Shown: positions 1-10,696 of the stretch, one piece after another
How positions within the stretch are numbered: position 1 is the stretch's first letter
How the letters are laid out: each line of letters opens with the position of its first letter
Origin: Neodiprion pinetum
Lineage: Eukaryota > Arthropoda > Insecta > Hymenoptera > Diprionidae
Length of the DNA stretch: 64,000 nt
Direction of reading: 5' to 3'
Assembly: GCF_021155775.2 (NCBI RefSeq)
Contig: NC_060234.1
Coordinates: 17,818,526 to 17,882,525 of the forward strand
Program-made: the position numbers and the translations under genes
The notes under the pieces: model-generated
The model's database searches: none
Told to the model about the DNA's origin: nothing
Seen by the model: the letters and a program-made list of their open reading frames with translations, nothing else

Positions 1-871
1 CCAGAACTAATGTTCGAAACAAAATGAATTGTTTTAAGTTCGTGACAAAGAATATTTCATCAGAATTTCTACGACGGCTTTTGAACTCGTAGCGTTATAT
101 GCAAATGACAAAGTACCAAAAGACCAGGTAAGGTCAAGAGTCTACAGGTGGGACCTGAGGCACGATCCAAAAGTAACGTTATATGAAATGGGAGTTTTTA
201 AAACATAGTAACAGAATTTTAAATGCAGGCGAGCAAAAGAATTATGCCACAGGACTGAACGGTGAACAAGTTAGCAAGACTGGGGGCACGAGTCGAGAGA
301 GCGCTTTGACACGTGGTGATATTATTTATAGGAAACGGTAGTGGCTCCGTATAGTTGGCAGGCAAATAAAACTATCTTGATTTTTTATCAATGCAGTCAT
401 TTGGGAATTGTTTGGACAAGTTTAGGAATGTAGTTTTATAGTTTAGGAAATGATACTGTATTCGTTATTAATAAAAATCTATCGAGCATGTAGTTAGCAG
501 GTATAATTGAAACAAAAAAAAAATGTTGTCCACATTTAAGTCGAAATCGTTTGGGAAACACGCCTGTGATAAACTCAACGTTTTGAAAATTTTATTGTAT
601 TACATAATATAAAAACATTAATTTACCATCAGATAATTCACGAGAAATACACGCGTTATCGAATGCGTGTGCATTTTCATACTCTATCGACTGTACTCAC
701 TGTACCGATTGAATTATGGAACCTTATTTCCAATTCCGGTTATTTCTATTACGTCCAACCATTTTGGAGGATTGGAGCTGATTGAAGCTTTAGGAAATGA
801 TATTGTTGCACATACAGTAAAGTGAAATGTCAAATAAAATTATTTTCATCCGTTTATTACCTGTAAACAGG
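1..871. other. Gene-free AT-rich stretch
   Basis: No open frame of note, no splice-compatible coding run and no clear repeat ends are visible. It is probably intergenic or old degraded transposon DNA. Confidence 0.4.
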
Positions 872-1773
872 TAGGGTAGACCGAGGCGAATCGGATCAAT
901 TTTTTTTAGGAATATGAAAATCATACTAAAGTGAAATATATGTAACTTTTATTGACACAATGGTAATCGGTACAATTCAGCTACGCAATAAACATTTTAA
1001 AACTTAAATTGTCGATAAATTCTCCAAAATATAAACCAAAAACTTAAAAGACAGAAATGTCCGAATCGCCCCAATTCTCGGGGCGAATGGGATCATAAAT
1101 AACATTTAATTAAATTAAATGTTTTTAACACTATAAGCTTTGGAATCATTAATAAAACTTAAATATAATAATTAATGCGATCAATATTAATTACAAGCAC
1201 ATAAATCACATTTTTTGTCAGTCTTAAGTTTTTTCTTAGCATCATTGTTTTTCTTTTGTAGGTGCGAACCATCTACAATGAAATAAAAATGCATCATTAA
1301 CCTCAATATGAAATAAATCATTTTAAAAAAGCGATCCAATTCGCCCCCGATGACGCGATCCAAATAATCCCATATTAAAGACTTATGAAATAAATATTTT
1401 ACACATTAACCTATAATATTTTGTTTAAAAACTGAAATGTTTTGTAAAATAGACCTCTACCCAATCAAGATAAGCCATATAATTCAAAGTTTTAACACAA
1501 ACCCTTAGAATAAAGCAAAGAAATCGTAAGTACGTACCTTAGATGAGCGCCAAAATTGTGACGCATACAAACACCCGGACTCACTCTCGAGAAGCGCTGA
1601 CACTGATGGACTAGTCGAAACCAAATACTACCGATTGCGGGAGGTGCGGGGCGAGAGGGGGTCGTAAGACGCCAGTCGTTTGTTTTCTGTGTCTATGCGT
1701 TGTTCAAAATATTAACGGATTTCTTATTTTGATCCGATTCACCCATTGATCCGATTCGCCTCGGTCTACCCTA
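872..1773. mobile_element. Tc1/mariner-like MITE with 28-bp perfect terminal inverted repeats
   Basis: The left end (872-899) and right end (1746-1773) are perfect reverse complements over 28 bp, starting TAGGGTAGACCGAGGCGAAT. If the outermost TA on each side is read as the target duplication, the element runs GGGTAGACC to GGTCTACCC, the pattern expected of Tc1/mariner insertions. Related gaatcggatca-like motifs recur inside, for example near 1075-1095 and 1333-1363. There is no transposase frame, so it is non-autonomous. The perfect ends suggest fairly recent activity. The superfamily is inferred only from the TA flank. Confidence 0.7.
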
Positions 1774-2383
1774 TCGGATTATTCACGTCTTCATTCGTCC
1801 AACAGATATGTTAAAACGAATTCGACCATAGCTCGCCTTGCGAAAACCTCGTTTTTTGTTCTTTCTGATTTATTCGAAAACTGTGCAGAAGAAATTTGTC
1901 AAAATAATAGAGCAACAAGAAGTAATTAAGGAGAAATTTAGAGCTCATCTTGTTCTGATGGAACGTTGAGTGAAGATGGAATAACGAAGGCAATGAACGA
2001 GTGTTTTGGCACCAAAATATATTTGAATATGGCGCCATTTTACTGGAAACGTTACCGACTCACGGTACCTGCAACGTTTCTTTGGATTTTTTCCAAAACC
2101 GTGAGGGAGCAAATAACAAAAATGACGGAGCAATTAAGAACATTTGAAGAGCAATTATACGAAGCACGGACTTGCCGGAAATTCCACGATTTTAGAGAAT
2201 TCGTAAAACACCTGGCCGCTGCCGGATATCCATTTTCGTGTTTTTCGATTTTCTAGAAAACCGCGTGAAAACAAATTATAAAAAAAACATGTATGCAGTT
2301 CATACGTGATAGAAGTGCAACCTTCAGAAACTCAACTGCGAGAGAATGAAGAGAATGCAGTATAAGGAGTGGAATAATTACTT
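1774..2383. other. Gene-free stretch, nothing recognised
   Basis: A 96-codon open frame lies at 1966-2256 on the plus strand, but its translation shows no recognisable domain. Frames on the other strand overlap it, so I do not call a gene. Confidence 0.35.
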
Positions 2384-2520
2384 GTTTCATCGATAGTCGT
2401 TTCATTTCGTTTCATCGAGTTTCAAATCACTACCGCGCTAATTAAGTTAAGTCTTGCATTTCCGTTTCATCGTTAGTCGTTTCATTTCGTTTCATCGAGT
2501 TTCGATTCACTCCCGTGCTT
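2384..2520. repeat. Two-copy tandem repeat, 80-bp period
   Basis: A segment starting gtttcatcgatagtcgtttc at 2384 recurs at 2464 with a few changes. It contains internal sub-repeats of the word gtttcatcg. It is a short minisatellite with no coding potential. Confidence 0.6.
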
Positions 2521-3016
2521 GAGAAGTTTTCACCAACGGTGCTAAAGAAGTTTTCACTTCAAAAATAGAGAGCAATTAAGAGCAATACGAGAGCAATTTT
2601 TTGGCATAAATTTTTTTACGAAATACCAAGTCGCAGACTGTTTTATATAAGGGTTTGGCTCGGATGAATCGGTTAAAGGACCAAACTGAGTCTGCGGGAA
2701 GAAAAGATATATTGTAAAGAGAATTATAATAACTGAAGTAAGATAAGAAAATTGTGGCAATTGGAAGAGTAGTCGTGGTGTTATAACATAGCGTGAGTAG
2801 TTTTGTATAGGAAGAATCTGAAAAGTAAAGAAACAGCGTTAGTTCGTTGTTGATTGAGGAGGTTTGTCCAGAAATGTAGGCACAAGTTGGTTAATTTTCA
2901 AAGGTAAGTAGACAATATCCAGACTTCAAGGAAATATTACACATAATGGGTTTCATGAATGTAAGCGAACGAGTCGTCCAGAGAAAAGAGTCGCGCTCTA
3001 GGCGCAGCGAACAAGA

Positions 3017-3205
3017 TTGCACGAACTAGGTGCAATCAAGTACAGTGCATGAATTAAATGCTCTCAAGAAGGTTGCACGAACTAGGTGCCTTGGATAGAG
3101 TGCAAGAACTAGATGCAATCAAGTACAGTGCATGAATTAAATGCTATCAAGAAGGTTGCACGAACTAGGTGCATGAACAAGAACCAATGCACGAACTCGG
3201 CGCGG
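3017..3205. repeat. Minisatellite built on tgcacgaactaggtgc
   Basis: An approximately 83-bp unit repeats (gcacgaact at 3019, gcaagaact at 3102), followed by degenerate partial copies to about 3205. The core tgcacgaactaggtgc recurs about five times in variant form, with an internal gtgcatgaattaaatgct word. No gene overlaps it. Confidence 0.6.
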
Positions 3206-4138
3206 TAGAGTAAAAGAGAGTACTCATTGTCAACCTGTGATTTAACCAATATGGGTTCTTGTTACACTCAAAACTGATGTCAACTCGGCGGTGGTCAGAC
3301 TAGAAGTGAGCGTCGATCCGCGGTGGCGCTTTTGTAAGAAGTGGTTGGTCGTATCATCGAGCGTTCGGCAGTCGTTCGGTGACGTCACAATTCTGGGAAT
3401 AGCAACTTGACTGATTATCTGCTCCCTTGCCAAATTATACTCTTAGGTGACCATTCACTCAGTGCAGGCGGAAGCGAATTCGACTGCGTAAATCCACACA
3501 TACAGAAATTTATTAGTTCAATCATAATAAAAGAAAACATACAACTGTAAGGTTACTAAACACAGACCCATTTCACATAGGTTCAGACCCGGCATATTGT
3601 TATGAAAAATAACCCAGAGTTATTAGTCTTTACATATCCTCAGTCGACGCTTTTGAGTCTATTCCTTGGTGATCGTGCAATATTTGTAAAGACCTAAGAC
3701 ATAATCTTTCACTTTTCACCTCAAAACTGGTATAAGTTCTGTTCACTTTAAGGGCTTCATTATTATTGTATTAATACATGATTGTAACATTGTTTGGATT
3801 AATGTATGGTACAATTGTTTTGCCTCACGGAATCATGCCGTGAGTTGGATTATTTACAATCGTTTGGTCATTAAGCTTCCTAACATGCTGTCCTGGTAGC
3901 GTTCTGTATGGTTTCACATGGGGGATCTGCATACATTCTACGTACACTTGTGGACAACGAATCTGAGACGGCTAATTTTTCACACTAGAAAGTTACGTTG
4001 ACAATGCAGAGAAACCTACAGCGCCACAGTCGGCCGAGCGCAAAACAAACTCAATCTCAATAATCGTAACATAACCCATGACCGTCGAATCTAACCTTAG
4101 AATACCGCGGGGATAATGACTTGTTAGATTAACACATA
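3206..4138. other. Gene-free stretch with a small hairpin
   Basis: No coding region is recognised. The only local structure seen is a 7-bp perfect stem CTCACGG/CCGTGAG (3824-3844) with a 7-nt loop, which could be chance or the remnant of a short element. Confidence 0.35.
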
Positions 4139-4796
4139 GACTTATAAAGATAGACTGAGCGCTCTTATGAGCCGCTTGAAGCAAACATTTAAAGGACAGA
4201 AATATGCCGGGAGTACTCCTTTCTCTCTCTGACGATATTTGAGGTGGGGATCGAGGCGGTAGAGGAAAATGAGGCGAAATTATACCCCTATATCTATAGC
4301 TGTTCCACTTCCACTGCTCCGATGTCTCCCACCATGACGCCGATTGAAAAGAGAGAGCAGTACTCCCGGTATATCTCTGTCCTTTATATGGAATTGTCAG
4401 TGCCTCTTATAGGAGCGCTCAGTCCAGTGTTGCCAGATCAGGGGATTTCCCCCTAGATTTAGGGGTTTTTTGGAAATGTTAGGGGGCATTTAGGGGCGAA
4501 AATGTTTGGCGTATTTTTTAGGGGAAGCCAAATTCCCGTTTTTTTTGGCAAATCGAGCAAGCGAGGTTGCCAGCCGTATGCCTGAACTCAAAATAACCCA
4601 ACACAACCAGATACAACCCAACCCAATCCTGAACCCAAAACAACCCATCCAGCCGCTGGATTGGCACAATCGGCACAATCCTCTGACGGTGTGAGGGTGG
4701 GGGTATTTACAGGATTTTTAGGAGGAAATAGAAATTGCCTTTGGGGAAGCTACGTGAACCATCTGGCAACACTGGCTCAGTCTATCTTCATAAGTC
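4139..4796. mobile_element. Foldback-type MITE, interrupted by a hAT-like MITE
   Basis: The left arm (about 4139-4228) and right arm (about 4346-4424 continued at 4775-4796) are imperfect reverse complements. Examples are gatagactgagcgctc against gagcgctcagtc plus tatcttcataag, and cgggagtactcctttctc against agagcagtactcccgg. The right arm is split by the insertion at 4425-4774, and removing it with one target duplication restores the pairing. There is no coding capacity. Confidence 0.6.
4425..4774. mobile_element. hAT-like MITE, 350 bp, 8-bp target duplication
   Basis: The ends are CAGTGTTGCCAGAT (4425-4438) and its exact reverse complement ATCTGGCAACACTG (4761-4774). The 8 bp on each side are identical: GCTCAGTC at 4417-4424 and at 4775-4782. 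CAG-starting ends and an 8-bp duplication are the hallmark of hAT elements. The interior is non-coding with runs of ttagggg. It is nested in the arm of the 4139-4796 element and so is younger than it. Confidence 0.85.
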
Positions 4797-4818
4797 AATG
4801 GATTATCACGTCAATTCT

Positions 4819-5030
4819 GCGCAAATTATTACGATGAGAATATAACCTCAAAACCTGGTAAAATGTGTCAACAAGTTATGTGTTTTACCATAACTTGTTG
4901 CTTCTGAGACATCTTTTGTTTTAGGTATAAAGCAAGATCGACAGCAAAAACAATGCCGACAGCGTTTGACACGTGGTTTGACCAATTTATCCAAGTTATG
5001 AGGTTATATTCTCATTGTAATAATTTGCGC
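4819..5030. mobile_element. Short palindromic element (about 31-bp inverted arms)
   Basis: The arm gcgcaaattattacgatgag at 4819 and onward is matched by its near-perfect inverse ending taataatttgcgc at 5030, with one mismatch in about 31 bp. The spacer contains an inner partial palindrome around tttaccataacttgttg. It is non-coding. No clear target duplication was found. Confidence 0.55.
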
Positions 5031-5188
5031 ATGTGCCGGTCTCGCGCAGCAGAAAGTACGTTCTGCGCGTGCGCTCCTATCATTTTGAAGGAATTCATCA
5101 AAAAGAAGAGACCGTCGAACACGGCCACGGTCTTGAAGGTTTCACAGTCACTGGTTTTGTGGATTATTGCAGCAGTGCGTCTAGCACA

Positions 5189-5592
5189 CGGTCTTGTAGA
5201 CGGATCTGGGCACTCCGGCTGTAAAACCATGCTCGAAAATGAAGCCGATGTTGTCAATTTTCGCTGCTGGCGCTCGTGAGGGAGAGGCCTACTTAGGCCG
5301 TGTTCGTAAATTGACTGATAGTACTGAAAATTCCCTAGGACCGAGTCAGAGCTATCCTCGAACTTGGAAGCGCAAAAGAAATAAAAGATTGCTGACAGTA
5401 CTGTCAGTCAATTTCCGAACACGCCCACAGTACCACTGATATATATATATTAGTGCTTAGTACGCATACACCGGCCTCGGAGATTGCAGCGCTCCGGTCT
5501 TTGGTGCACAAATTGAGAAACACAGGCTTCAAGACGCCACGCTGCGTTATATAGGAAGGGGCTTGGAGTGCCCAGACCTGTCTATAAGACCG
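5189..5592. mobile_element. CACGGTC-type MITE containing a nested GGCCGTGTTCG MITE
   Basis: The left end cacggtcttgtagacggatc (from 5189) and right end, gagtgcccagacctgtctat and onward to 5592, form imperfect inverted repeats of about 30 bp sharing tctgggcactcc. The right half (about 5470-5590) is the reverse complement of a segment in the 3' part of every UMPS array unit (unit 1: about 25742-25876). The element is interrupted at 5296-5425 by another MITE. Its right end abuts the ISL2EU-like transposon starting at about 5593. Confidence 0.6.
5296..5425 (-). mobile_element. GGCCGTGTTCG-family MITE (reverse orientation)
   Basis: Ends GGCCGTGTTCG and CGAACACGCC frame about 130 bp with subterminal attgactgayagtactg repeats. 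It is the reverse-orientation homologue of the MITEs at 20235 and 21891 and at the start of every UMPS array unit. It is non-autonomous, with no coding frame. Confidence 0.75.
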
Positions 5593-5747
5593 ATATGGGA
5601 AATCTGCCGGGGGCGTGGCTTCTCCTTGCGGCAGAAGCAGTAACTATTCTAAAACGCATTTTTAAATCAGCTTTCGTGTTCTTATGTGAAAGCGTGTATT
5701 TATTTACAGTTATTAAACTCGAATTTTCAAAAAAAATTCAATAAAAT

Positions 5748-7393
5748 ATGAAAATTTCAATACAAGAAATTTGTGAGTTTGCAAATACTCAGCCTAGTCC
5801 TAAAAAATTTATTGGTGGTGAAGATATACTTGATGAGGGACATCTAATGAAATGTGGCCTACAGCAATCAGATACTAGTTGTGATAATAAGTATAAAATA
5901 ATTGCATTCTGTCTCCAAACTTCTCGTTTAAAAGATCCACCGCATGAAATTGTGGGTGCAATATCGCAAAATGGGAAAATAATGGGAATGTCATGTTCGT
6001 GCAAGGCTGGTCTAAGTGAAAGCTGTAAGCATGTAGTAGCTCCACTTCTCTACTGCAACAGGTTAGTTTTTTGCTTATAAATAAATTTAACAAGCATAGT
6101 AAAATTTAATTCTATAAAATGACTCTACTGTTAATATTATATCTCAATGTTTTTAGAAATGCTGTTGAAAAATTGCAGCTTATCATTTGCACTGACAAAA
6201 AATGCACGTGGAGTGCTCCGCAAAAGGATGCGCTTGAAAAGTATGAACCTAAACCATTGGAAGAACACGACTGTTTTCAATTAAAGCTACAGAAAAATTT
6301 GGAGGCTCCAGGTAAAAAACATAAAAAAAAAAATCAAGACCCACCGGTTTGTATGGAACTAATAAAGCTGACTGAAGAAGAAAATGACGAACTGCTAAAT
6401 ATTATGTTAGAAAATTTACCCTGCAGTGCATTGAAGGAACACATGTAACAAAATATACATAACTAAATAATTTGTATATTTTTTTTCTTTAAATTTGCAC
6501 ATTTGTTAACTATTCAATTCTTTGTTTTATTTAAAACTGGAAGACACGACGTTCTTGAGATTATTAATAATAATTCTACGTGTGATCTATCTAGAATCCA
6601 AGCACTCTTCAAAAATCAACTTTCTTCTAATTTTTTAAGTCAGCTAGAGCAAGTTAAAGTACAACCTATCAAAGAATGCTGCCAAAAAATAGTATCTGGG
6701 TTGAATGGAAATGTTGTTGATATCTGTGTAAAAACAATGCAGTTTCATTCAACTTGGCTGGAAGAAAGACAGTTTAGAATAACTGGTAGTGATTCTTATC
6801 AATTATTTACCTATCGCAATAATAAAAAACCTGATTGGCGTCAAAAATCAGAAAAATATTTTTATCCAGAATCGATAACTAATGCTTACACACAACACGG
6901 TTTAAATAATGAGCCTTTAGCTCGAAACCTGTACGATGAATCTGAACCTTCTATCACAGTAGCTGAATGTGGTCTTGTTGTCTCTGAAAAAAACCCATGG
7001 TTAGCATATTCACCAGACGGTGTGGTTTTTGACAAAAATAATAATCCTGTAAAATTGGTTGAGATAAAATGTCCTTAAGAGGGTAAAAAGCGAAAACTAG
7101 AAGAAGTATTTCAATTATTAACATGGTTAGTTTTTGAAAATGGAACTTGGAGCTTAAAAAAAAAACACTCCTATTACGCTCAAGTTCAAATAGGTATGGC
7201 TGTTTTAAACATGTCAGTCACTGATTTTATTATTTATACATCTTTTGATAACAAATTAGCTGTATTGACTGTTAATTTTGATGAATTGTATGCAAAAGAA
7301 TTGCTGCATTCTTTGAAAAGTATTTACTTTAATAAAATGATTCATTACATCTGCATCGCTCAAACTTCAAATGATCCTAACAATAATAATTGA
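5748..7393 (+). pseudogene. SWIM zinc-finger/YqaJ-like nuclease gene of the transposon, one in-frame stop
   Basis: I read three exons: 5748-6061, 6157-6444 and 6544-7393, with consistent phases and GT/AG borders (donor GTTAGT at 6062, donor GTAACA at 6445). Exon 1 ends with a SWIM-type pattern, CSCKAGLSESCKH (C-x-C ... C-x-H). Exon 3 carries the YqaJ/lambda-exonuclease-like core: SPDGVV (Asp) and EIKCP (Glu-x-Lys), then downstream YYAQVQIGM. A TAA at 7076-7078, immediately after EIKCP, interrupts an otherwise open frame that continues to 7393. The copy is therefore either inactivated by one nonsense change or makes a C-terminally shortened protein. The nuclease role in transposition is inferred from family knowledge. 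Confidence 0.7.
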
Positions 7394-7782
7394 ACAAATT
7401 TTATTTTTTATCATTGTAATTGACAATATTTATGTTTTAAAAAAATTTAACTACTTCTTTACCATCCAAAAATATTTCTTTATTAACCTTTTTAATAATT
7501 ATATCTTTAACAACTGTTTGTTTGATTAAATAACATTCTTACTTGTTTAATAATTATTTGTGTAATTTATTACTGTAGTTATAAAAGCACAACTATAATT
7601 ACTATTTTTTATTGTATTTTAAAAATGTTTGGACTTAAAAAATTCACAGATTATAATTAATATTTTTTTGTGAATAAAAAAATATTTATATTTATATGGA
7701 AATATTATAAATAAACATCGATTTATAAAATTTAATTACTTATGAATTTTTTCAAACCAAAAAAAATAATCAATCTATTTTT
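7394..7782. other. AT-rich spacer between convergent transposon genes
   Basis: Very A/T-rich non-coding DNA lies between the stop of the YqaJ-like gene and the stop of the transposase. It contains AATAAA-like words in both orientations, as expected for two facing 3' ends. Confidence 0.5.
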
Positions 7783-9481
7783 TCAGCTATAAAATTTATC
7801 TTTCTTTAAAATCGGCGCACTCATATTTACCACACCACAAATAATCGTGAAAATTTCTTTAACTTTACTCATAAGACATGCAGGCATAGTTGTGCCTAAA
7901 ACGTCAAAAGCTTTCAAGCGTTGATTACTTCTTTCAAAATGTACCCGAGCTTTAGCAACATATCGATTCATATTTGCTTCAGATTTTGAAAATTGCTGTT
8001 TGTCTCTGAGAAAAAAAGGTGTACACAGCGTGATGTCATGTTTTCTGCAAAACTCATTCATGGTGAATCCTTTATCTGCCAGTACAATGTCTTTTTTATC
8101 CATCATAGTAATAATATTACTTTGTTCAAATATGGCATTATCTGACACACGTCCACCATACGGAAGGCTTACGAAAGAAATGAGCCCTGCTGGTGTAACA
8201 CCAGTCATAAACTTAATCGTATATGTAGATTTATAGTAAGAGTAGGCTTGTAGTTGACAGCACAGTTTGGAAGGTTTCTGAATTTTAATTTCAGTACAGT
8301 CAACAACTACTCGAACTTGTTCAAAATCTTTGAAGCACAAAGGAATATTCTTTAAAATATTTTCTTTGCTAGGCCATCGAATACTGGGTTTTAAAACAAC
8401 GTATAAAATGTCGATCATTTTCCAAATCAATTCTTTGCAAGCTTGACTGGATACTTCAAAGAAAATTGCTAGAGTTGCATATGACATGTTTTGCTTCAAT
8501 TTCATAAAAGTCATTATAATTAACTCTCGTAAATTAAATGTAATACAAGCGATTGAGATACGACGCATTGATTGTGCTTTAATGATTAACTTCTCGATAG
8601 TAAATAAAATTTGAAAATTAGATAATTCAGTTAACGTACTAAGCTGTTTATCAGTTTTTATTTTACTCGATAATTTGGGAGTCAGATAATCACTCTCGAC
8701 TTGAATCGCAACATCGAGATGTATAATAGGCAAACTATTTTCGGATCTTGTCACGTTATCAACAGATACCGTGTTAGACAACAGCAGCAAGTCTTCAGTC
8801 GTTACTTCAACATTAAATTGATCTCCACTACACGGATCTACATTACACGGATTATCTTGTGTCTGGTCTAAGGGGTCATCTCGAGTAGCTGTGGAAATAC
8901 CTTCAAACGTATCAGTGATAATAGATGATTTTTTCTTCAATGATCTTTGACGTTGTCTTTCGTTTCTGCTTTGGATTTGACTCACATTTGGTTTATCAAA
9001 TGATGTTAATGATGTTTGAGGAAGGTTGCATGACGGAACGCTTGTTTTTTTCAAATGAGAACAAAGAGGATTGACATTGGCTGCAATGAAAAATAAAATT
9101 TAATGTTTATTGTTTTTTATTTTTTCTAACAAATATTACACTACAAAAAATTTCATTTCATATTGATGATAAACAAATAATTATGAAATGAAATTCTATA
9201 GGTAATTACTTACATGTTGGTATGAAGTCATTTTTGGTGAAATGTAATGAACACACTTTTTTTGACTGTGTAACCTTATTCCCAATTTTCAATGCTTTTA
9301 TCCAAACTAATCGACGATCAATTACTTCATCTTCACCAAATTTATTTTTGATTACTACAAAACTAGAATTTGCCGAAGGAAAAGCGTAAAATCGAACTGT
9401 ATTGTTCTTACTGGACTTGCTATTACACCCATACACGCAGCAGACAGTTTTATTTTTATTTTCTCGTGGTGGAAACTCCAT
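7783..9481 (-). CDS. THAP-domain DDE transposase (two exons, intact)
   Basis: Exon 1 is 9481-9214 and exon 2 is 9080-7783. The 133-bp intron has donor GTAAGT and acceptor TTGCAG, and joining gives about 521 aa in frame. Residues 1-89 form a THAP C2CH zinc domain: C-x4-C in CCVYGC, FYAFP, a conserved Trp in RRLVWIKAL and CSLHF. A low-complexity, acidic and Ser/Thr-rich linker follows. Then comes a helix-turn-helix-like segment and a DDE_Tnp_4-type catalytic core: VVDCTEIKI (first Asp), YGGRVSDNAI, VLADKGF (second Asp) and HFERSNQRLKAF (Glu). It should bind the transposon ends and catalyse excision and insertion. The frame has no lesion, so this element or a partner YqaJ source could still be mobile. 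Confidence 0.8.
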
Positions 9482-9930
9482 GATTAAATTTTTTGATCAA
9501 ATATTGAAATTTAAGATGTTTTTAAGTAATAACTAAGCTTATAGATAATAATTGTTTACTTAATGTTTAAAAAAAAGTTTAACACTTTTAAACTACATTT
9601 CTCACATGTTATATTTGAGATCAGCAGTTTAAGCTTGACCTGCATAGAGTAGTTTATTTTTGATCCGTCAGGTAGCGTATCTGAGTGGATGATTTCCCAT
9701 ATTGGTCGGTTGTATCCACGAAGTAAGAGGGAAGGAGACCGAACTCTGCCGAGGCCTCATCCCAAGAGTGGGATCAATTTTCCAGCGATAAGTAAGCAGT
9801 TCTCTGCGATGAATAACCGAGATGACGAGTCACGCATGCGCAGTACGACTTAGCTGCGTCCTTGTCTCTCTCGCATAAAGTGCGAGTGAGACAGTTTTGT
9901 TGTGACAGTGAGGTTAGTTTCTACAGTAAG

Positions 9931-10011
9931 ATGTCAGCGTGTCGTGTACCACAGTGCAAAACCAAATATGAAGACAAAAATAACAATCACACGTTGTTTA
10001 AAGCTCCCCCG
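9931..10011 (+). CDS. THAP-domain first exon (orphan)
   Basis: An ATG at 9931 opens a 27-codon exon with C-x4-C spacing (ACRVPQC) and the ending LFKAPP. A splice donor GTACGT follows at 10012. This matches the first half of a THAP zinc domain. I do not find the second half (Trp, C-x2-H) downstream in a splice-compatible frame, so it is probably a leftover of a deleted transposase gene. Confidence 0.55.
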
Positions 10012-10399
10012 GTACGTAACGTGATCATAGAGTGATGGTAAAACAGAATTATACTTCTATTTATGTTTATTACCATATTGTACAATAAATTGAAATTGAC
10101 AACAACAAGCAAGAAATATCGTTTTTATGTATATATCTAATTTGTAAATCCTTATATTCTACATCCTAACCTTATCTCGCAATTCTCGTGACTGTAGCTG
10201 ATAATTTCTATGACGTAAAACTTGTATATATCCTAATTCTCTCATTTCCTACTTTAGCTGATACATTTTGAGTATTAAATTGTGTAAAACTTGTATACAT
10301 CCTGATTTCCCTATTTACCATTTACAATTTTCGTATTGAACATGATTGATAAATTGTTTACGTTTAAAGCATGATTGTAAAAAATGGTTGTTCAATGTC

Positions 10400-10696
10400 C
10401 TAGTGATCTGGCAAAGGCATTTTATCTACGTTGTTCAGAAGAATAATAAACTGATCCATATTAACAAGGATAATACATTCTGAGGGCGGCCAAATTTTAT
10501 TGTCTATGTATATTTCAACGTGCATATCTGATAAAACAGCAATCCTTTTCCTGATCCTGCAATTTTTTTCCATCTTTTGTGGACCAAAAAATGTGTGATC
10601 TCCTCGTGTGAAACGCCAACTTGGTGCTGGTAAAATACTTGCACATAGCTTTTTCCTCAAATACGTGTAATTAAATTCATTACGTACTTGCTCCAT
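10400..10696 (-). CDS. Unrecognised 98-aa open frame inside the THAP element
   Basis: An ATG-started frame lies on the strand opposite the THAP exon. The product is mixed, without signal peptide or membrane segment, and contains a DMHVEIYIDNKIWPPSE stretch I cannot assign. It could be an exon fragment of another transposon gene or a chance frame. Confidence 0.25.
   Translation of the reverse strand: MEQVRNEFNYTYLRKKLCASILPAPSWRFTRGDHTFFGPQKMEKNCRIRKRIAVLSDMHVEIYIDNKIWPPSECIILVNMDQFIILLNNVDKMPLPDH

Larger units (their letters stand above)
5593..9702. mobile_element. ISL2EU-like DNA transposon with convergent YqaJ and THAP-DDE genes
   Basis: About 4.1 kb lies between short inverted ends ATATGGGAAATC (5593-5604) and GATTTCCCATAT (9691-9702). 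The outermost AT may be a 2-bp target duplication. Inside, a SWIM/YqaJ nuclease-like gene on the plus strand converges with a THAP-plus-DDE transposase gene on the minus strand, separated by about 390 bp of AT-rich DNA (7394-7782). Pairing of a DDE transposase with a YqaJ-type nuclease is known for the ISL2EU/IS4EU group. The family assignment rests on gene content, and the exact termini are inferred. Confidence 0.7.

Noticed and set aside
1966..2256. 96-codon plus-strand open frame
   Set aside because: Translation gives no recognisable motif and no splice partners; overlapping frames on the other strand are equally long.
3824..3844. Hairpin CTCACGG/CCGTGAG
   Set aside because: A 7-bp stem is expected by chance in DNA of this length and nothing around it supports a regulatory role.
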